From Sutcliffiella horikoshii (GTDB lineage: Bacteria; Bacillota; Bacilli; Bacillales; Bacillaceae_I): a stretch of 64,000 nt of DNA. A program made the translations under genes and the position numbers. This document shows, piece after piece, positions 59,714-64,000 of the stretch (position 1 is its first letter; each line of letters starts with the position of its first letter). Under the pieces are notes generated by a model that was not told the DNA's origin, made no database searches, and saw only the letters and a list, made by a program, of their open reading frames with translations. The stretch lies in NCBI RefSeq assembly GCF_021991925.1, contig NZ_RXZI01000006.1, forward strand, positions 1-64,000. Direction: 5' to 3'.

Positions 59714-60721
59714 ATGCGTCTCGTAGGAAAACAAAGCTGGATATTTGAAAATCAGATTTATATCCGTTCAACAGGAACAGCTGTGGGGCCAAAAGAAGCG
59801 GATGGTCCTCTTGGGGAGTTATTTGATAAGACATACCAGGAGCTTCACTGTGGTGAGGACAACTGGGAGCTTGCGGAAAGGAGACTGATGGAGCAATCCA
59901 TTCAATCCTGCCTCGAGAAAGAGAACCTGTCATACAAGGACATTGATTTATTTCTAGCCGGTGATTTGTTGAATCAGAATGTGACGGCCAATTATGTGGC
60001 ACGGCATCACAAAATTCCTTTTTTATGCATGTTCGGTGCATGCTCCACCTCGATGGAAACACTGGCGATGGGTGCGGCCCTAGTGGATGCCGGGTTTGCC
60101 AACAGGGTATTGGCATCAACTAGCAGCCATAATGCAACGGCTGAACGTCAATTCCGATATCCAACAGAGTATGGCGGACAAAAACCCGATTCAGCCACCT
60201 TCACCGTTACAGGGTCGGGAACGGCCCTTGTCAGCAAAGAGGAAAGTCCAATTAAAATTACATCTGCAACCATCGGAAGAGTGATCGACCTAGGTATCAC
60301 AGACCCTTTTGATATGGGATCAGCGATGGCGCCAGCTGCTGCAGATACCATTCAGGCACACTTTCAAGATTTGAATGTCAACCCTGATCACTACGATCTA
60401 ATTGTTACCGGGGATCTTTCCGGAGTAGGCAGTCCGATTCTAAAAGAGCTGTTAAAGGAAGAAGGTTATGACATTACGGTTAAACACAGTGACTGTGGTT
60501 TGATGATTTTCAGGCCAGATCAAGAGGTTTTTGCGGGAGGAAGCGGGTGTGGCTGCTGTGCGGTCGTCACATATGCCCACATCATCAATGAATTGAAAAC
60601 AGGCATGTTGAATAGGGTGTTGGTTGTTGCCACGGGTGCATTGCTGAGTCCAACGATGATCCAACAAAAAGAATCAATCCCGACCATTGCCCATGGTGTC
60701 GTGTTAGAGAGGGTGGAGTAG
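59714..60721 (+). CDS. spoVAD: Stage V sporulation protein AD
   Basis: A 335-residue thiolase-fold protein that binds dipicolinic acid. CMFGACSTSMETLAMGA near 98 and the C-terminal HSDCGLMIFRPDQEVFAGGSGCGCCAVV are conserved. No membrane segment. AGGGGGAAGAGAG precedes the ATG. Its stop is directly followed by the spoVAEB start. Confidence 0.95.
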   Translation: MRLVGKQSWIFENQIYIRSTGTAVGPKEADGPLGELFDKTYQELHCGEDNWELAERRLMEQSIQSCLEKENLSYKDIDLFLAGDLLNQNVTANYVARHHKIPFLCMFGACSTSMETLAMGAALVDAGFANRVLASTSSHNATAERQFRYPTEYGGQKPDSATFTVTGSGTALVSKEESPIKITSATIGRVIDLGITDPFDMGSAMAPAAADTIQAHFQDLNVNPDHYDLIVTGDLSGVGSPILKELLKEEGYDITVKHSDCGLMIFRPDQEVFAGGSGCGCCAVVTYAHIINELKTGMLNRVLVVATGALLSPTMIQQKESIPTIAHGVVLERVE

Positions 60722-61072
60722 ATGGAGTATCTAATAGCTTTCGTTGTCGGTGGATTGATTTGTGTGATTGGCCAGCTTCTCATGGACTTCTTTAAACTGA
60801 CTCCTGCACATGTCATGAGTAGTTTTGTGGTGGCGGGAGCCATTCTGGACGGTTTCGGTATATATGACAAGCTAATTGACTTTGCAGGTGCCGGTGCAAC
60901 CGTTCCAATTACAAGCTTCGGTCACTCCTTACTACACGGTGCCATGCATCAATCTGAAAAACATGGCTTTATCGGGATAGGGATGGGAATTTTTGAATTA
61001 ACCTCCGCGGGGATATCGGCTGCTATTCTTTTTGCCTTTATCGTGGCACTTATCTTTAAGCCGAAAGGGTAG
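60722..61072 (+). CDS. spoVAEB: Stage V sporulation protein AEB
   Basis: A 116-residue membrane protein with [19 protein letters not shown] at the start and [21 protein letters not shown] in the middle, the same fold as SpoVAC. ATG immediately follows the spoVAD stop. Part of the Ca-DPA channel. Confidence 0.95.
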   Translation: MEYLIAFVVGGLICVIGQLLMDFFKLTPAHVMSSFVVAGAILDGFGIYDKLIDFAGAGATVPITSFGHSLLHGAMHQSEKHGFIGIGMGIFELTSAGISAAILFAFIVALIFKPKG

Positions 61073-61078
61073 ATACTC

Positions 61079-61690
61079 ATGCAAAAAAAACGGGTCATTT
61101 TGATAACTGATGGAGATGTATATGCCAAAAAAACAATTCAGCTTGTCGCCAAGCATTATGGAGGTAGATGCATTTCGGCTTCATTCGGCAATCCTACACT
61201 GCTAAGTGGGGAAGAACTGGTAAAGCTCATACTGCATGCGAAAAGTGAACCCGTTTTTGTCATGTTCGATGATAGTGGCTTTCTTGGGGAAGGGGCAGGG
61301 GAGCGCGCGTTGAGATATGTCGCCACCCACCCTCAGATGGATGTGTTGGGTGTTATCGCGGTGGCATCCAAGACTCATCAGTCGGAATGGACGAAGGTCC
61401 ATCTCACTGTGGACCGTGATCTTCAAGTCTCATCCCATGGAGTCGATAAAAGTGGAATACAAGAAATGGATATTGGAAGAATAAATGGTGACACCGTGTA
61501 TTGTTTAGATGAATTACGCTTTCCGCTCATTGTCGGAATCGGCGATATTGGCAAAATGGCACGGAAAGATGACGTAAGTCGAGGAGCTCCCATTACGAGC
61601 AAAGCGGTCGAAATCATTTTAGAGAGGAATGGGTACGATGTCTCACAATGGAATGGAAAAAGTACCGATATCACCGAACCTGACGAATAA
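61079..61690 (+). CDS. spoVAEA: Stage V sporulation protein AEA
   Basis: A 203-residue soluble protein ([25 protein letters not shown] at the start; [19 protein letters not shown] near 60). Role in germination or DPA transport is less clear than for other SpoVA proteins. Starts 6 bp after spoVAEB. Its last 53 bp overlap spoVAF. Confidence 0.93.
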   Translation: MQKKRVILITDGDVYAKKTIQLVAKHYGGRCISASFGNPTLLSGEELVKLILHAKSEPVFVMFDDSGFLGEGAGERALRYVATHPQMDVLGVIAVASKTHQSEWTKVHLTVDRDLQVSSHGVDKSGIQEMDIGRINGDTVYCLDELRFPLIVGIGDIGKMARKDDVSRGAPITSKAVEIILERNGYDVSQWNGKSTDITEPDE

Positions 61691-63113
61691 CGAAAAATTC
61701 TTTAAGGATGAAGTAGGGCTGGATGTAAGCTTTGATCTAGGTGTAAGGAAAATCACCGTACTTGGGAAAGAGCTGAACATCTATTATGTAAATGGTCTGT
61801 GCGATACGATGTTCATCATTGAAATCATGGAAGAATTGCTTCATATCAATGATTTTGAAAAGAAGTCATATAAACTGAAAGAGATTGTGCATAACCGCCT
61901 AGTAAACCAACAGGTTAACAGCATTGAATATATGGACGAAGTGGTTGACCAAGTGCTGAGTGGGTTGATCGTCATCTTGCTTGAAGGGGAAGAAAGCGGA
62001 TATGTGATTGATACCCGTTCGTATCCCGGTCGCAATCCCGAAGAACCTGACACAGAAAAGGTGGTCCGCGGAGCACGTGATGGTTATGTGGAAAACATCA
62101 TCGTCAACACAGCGTTAACACGCCGCAGAATTAGGGATGAAAGACTTCGTTATGAAATTTTCCAAGTTGGGGAACGTTCTAAAACCGACATTTGTCTTGC
62201 GTACATAAAAGATGTTGCAGATCCCGATTTGGTGGATATTGTTCGAAAAGAAACCAAGAACATTGACATAGATGGATTGACGATGGCGGATAAAACAGTG
62301 GAAGAGTTCATCGTCAAGCAGGGTTTCAACCCATTTCCGCTAGTACGATATACGGAGAGGCCCGATATCGCTGCGACCCATCTATTAGAAGGCCATGTGG
62401 TTGTCATGGTGGATACCTCTCCAAGTGTCATCATCACGCCTACCACGTTCTTTCACCACGTTCAGCATGTGGAAGAGTACCGTCAATCTCCAGCGGTGGG
62501 TACGTTTGTCCGGTGGGTACGCTTTTTAGGTATATTTGCCTCTTTATTCCTTTTGCCCCTATGGTTCCTCATGGTCCTAGAACCAAGTCTATTACCAGAG
62601 CCAATTGGTTTTGTAGGACCAAATGAAGAATCAAACATACCGATCGTGTTTCAAATCTTTTTAGCTGATATCGGGATAGAATTTCTAAGGTTGGCTGCCA
62701 TCCACACCCCTACGGCGTTGTCAACCGCGATGGGTCTGATTGCTGCTGTTTTAATCGGTCAAATCGCCATTGATGTAGGACTGTTTGTTCCGGAAGTTAT
62801 TCTGTATGTGGCTGTCGCGGCCATTGGGTCGTTTACTACGCCAAGTTATGAATTAAGTGTGGCAAATAAAATAGTCCGGCTGTTATTGTTAATTTTGGTT
62901 GCGTTATTCCATGTGCCTGGACTTGTGGTCGGTGTGACAATCTTTGTATTGTTCCTAGCGGGAACACGATCCTTAAACACACCATATTTATGGCCGTTAA
63001 TACCTTTCAGCCCTAAAGCTCTCTTCATGATCATGATCCGCAGAAGTACCCCGGGGGCAAAAATACGTCCAAGTATCGTCCACCCGAGGAATCGATTCAG
63101 GCAGCCACAATAA
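61638..63113 (+). CDS. spoVAF: Stage V sporulation protein AF (GerA-like)
   Basis: A 491-residue protein related to GerAA germinant-receptor subunits: a soluble N-terminal half and a membrane half with about five helices ([57 protein letters not shown]). It forms part of spore membrane complexes that amplify germination. ATG 61638 is preferred over ATG 61629 because AGAGGA lies nine bases before it. Overlaps spoVAEA in another frame. Confidence 0.92.
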   Translation: MSHNGMEKVPISPNLTNNEKFFKDEVGLDVSFDLGVRKITVLGKELNIYYVNGLCDTMFIIEIMEELLHINDFEKKSYKLKEIVHNRLVNQQVNSIEYMDEVVDQVLSGLIVILLEGEESGYVIDTRSYPGRNPEEPDTEKVVRGARDGYVENIIVNTALTRRRIRDERLRYEIFQVGERSKTDICLAYIKDVADPDLVDIVRKETKNIDIDGLTMADKTVEEFIVKQGFNPFPLVRYTERPDIAATHLLEGHVVVMVDTSPSVIITPTTFFHHVQHVEEYRQSPAVGTFVRWVRFLGIFASLFLLPLWFLMVLEPSLLPEPIGFVGPNEESNIPIVFQIFLADIGIEFLRLAAIHTPTALSTAMGLIAAVLIGQIAIDVGLFVPEVILYVAVAAIGSFTTPSYELSVANKIVRLLLLILVALFHVPGLVVGVTIFVLFLAGTRSLNTPYLWPLIPFSPKALFMIMIRRSTPGAKIRPSIVHPRNRFRQPQ

Positions 63114-63201
63114 CAAACTAGTAAGAATATTCGCTTGATAGAGGGATTTAGATGTGGTAGAGTTTAGTTTAATCAAGTGCAGAATGAAAGTGATTCTTAC
63201 G

Positions 63202-63233
63202 AACAGCTAAAGATTCTGTTTAGCTGTTTTTTG
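63202..63233 (+). terminator. spoVA operon terminator
   Basis: AACAGCTAAA, loop GATTCTG, TTTAGCTGTT, then TTTT; perfect 10-bp stem 90 bp after spoVAF. Confidence 0.9.
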
Positions 63234-63338
63234 CTTAAATTTTGTAAACAGGGCTAGAACACATCCACATCTCTCAAGTAGGGAATATGGTATAAAATAG
63301 AGCTACATATAAACTAAACGTGTAAGGGGAAACGGCAG

Positions 63339-64000
63339 ATGTATTTTCATGGAACCAGTAAAGTGAACGCAAAAGGACATTTGGAAATAGGAGGAGTCGA
63401 CACGATCGGGTTGGCGACCGAATACGGCACTCCACTATATGTATATGATGTGGCGCTAATAAGAGAGCGTGCTCGTGATTTTCAGAAAACATTTAAAAAC
63501 TTAGGTGTAAAAGCCCAGGTAGCTTACGCTAGTAAAGCTTTTTCTTCTGTTGCCATGTTTCAATTAATTAAAGAGGAAGGCTTATCCTTGGATGTAGTGT
63601 CAGGAGGAGAGCTCTATACCGCTTTAGTTGCCGATTTTCCAGTGGAACGCATCCATTTTCATGGCAATAATAAGAGTGTCGAGGAGCTTGAAATGGCAGT
63701 GAGAGAGAAAATCGGTTGTGTGGTTGTCGATAACTTCCTGGAACTGAAGCTTCTTCAGGAGGTGTGTGAAGACCATGGCTATGTTATGCCGATACTCCTA
63801 CGAGTTACGCCAGGAATCAATGCGCACACACATGATTATATTTTAACGGGTCAGGAAGATTCCAAGTTTGGATTTGACTTGCAAAGCGGCCAGGCGCATG
63901 AAGCGATGCAAATTGCGTCAACTGCATCTCACTTGGACTTATTGGGGATTCACTGCCACATCGGATCTCAAATCTTTGAAACGACCGGATTCAAGCTTGC
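63339..64000 (+). CDS. lysA: Diaminopimelate decarboxylase, 5' part
   Basis: The first 220 codons of the PLP enzyme that makes L-lysine from meso-diaminopimelate; the gene runs off the window end. The PLP-binding lysine is K66 (AYASKAFSS), with LDVVSGGELYTAL and the glycine-rich HFHGNNKS following and GIHCHIGSQI at the edge. ATG 63339 follows AAGGGGAAACGGC. lysA next to spoVAF is the B. subtilis order. Family length is about 440 residues. Confidence 0.95.
   Translation, partial: MYFHGTSKVNAKGHLEIGGVDTIGLATEYGTPLYVYDVALIRERARDFQKTFKNLGVKAQVAYASKAFSSVAMFQLIKEEGLSLDVVSGGELYTALVADFPVERIHFHGNNKSVEELEMAVREKIGCVVVDNFLELKLLQEVCEDHGYVMPILLRVTPGINAHTHDYILTGQEDSKFGFDLQSGQAHEAMQIASTASHLDLLGIHCHIGSQIFETTGFKL

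Noticed and set aside
63114-63338. Lysine riboswitch upstream of lysA
   Set aside because: The gap is only 225 bp, includes the spoVA terminator, and shows none of the conserved L-box segments I would expect.
1-64000. Prophage or integrative element
   Set aside because: No integrase other than the core recombinase XerD, no phage structural genes, and no tRNA or att-like direct repeats were seen.

Overview
The window is chromosomal DNA of a spore-forming, low-GC member of the Bacillaceae. The evidence is a complete block of sporulation genes on the right (spoIIM, dacF, spoIIAA-spoIIAB-sigF, spoVAA-AB-AC-AD-AEB-AEA-AF), mciZ, strong AGGAGG-type ribosome sites, and the gene order from yqkE to lysA familiar from Bacillus subtilis. 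The repeat content would fit an environmental Bacillus/Sutcliffiella-like genome, but the species cannot be fixed from this sequence.

Left two thirds (1-44.6 kb): accessory chromosome. Mostly single genes or short operons separated by clear hairpin terminators: hydrolases, GNAT acetyltransferases, NUDIX enzymes, VOC proteins, a LysE exporter, a nitroreductase, a methyltransferase, an XRE regulator with a membrane partner, a PAP2/haloperoxidase-like enzyme, an MFS transporter and catalase KatA. Three parts stand out. (1) 20.8-24.5 kb is an acetoacetate module: HMG-CoA lyase divergent from thiolase-scoA-scoB, which together turn HMG-CoA and acetoacetate into acetyl-CoA. (2) 25.5-30.1 kb is a tight six-gene run: S51 peptidase, PP2C-like phosphatase, NUDIX, nucleotidyltransferase, an alpha/beta hydrolase fused to a YunG-like domain, and a GNAT. 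(3) 33.2-38.1 kb holds an NlpC/P60-like hydrolase and a 1,407-residue TPR protein with an embedded C39-like protease domain.

Right third (44.3-64 kb): conserved core. yqkE, GrpB-family gene, yqkF, mciZ, nudF, EndoQ-type nuclease, spoIIM, fur, yqzK, xerD, deoB-pupG-pdp (nucleoside breakdown), dacF, the spoIIA operon, the spoVA operon and the 5' part of lysA, which runs off the window end.

Intergenic DNA is unusually structured. Three arrays carry a short motif every 21 bp: TGTAGAA near 9.6 kb, the same motif inverted near 38.4 kb, and TGWCCGAA near 14.0 kb. A 52-bp hairpin repeat fills the left edge. A MITE-like palindromic element occurs intact at 7.4 kb (between two copies of a terminator hairpin), as a core-deleted copy at 45.6 kb (also between duplicated terminator sequence), and as decayed relatives at 0.25 and 53.6 kb. 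Broken genes include ynfA (one in-frame amber codon), a histidine phosphatase, and the tail of a RibD/DHFR-like protein. Several small genes (mciZ, a 31-residue CxxC...CxC protein, a 59-residue membrane protein, a 44-residue hydrophilic protein) sit in apparent gaps.
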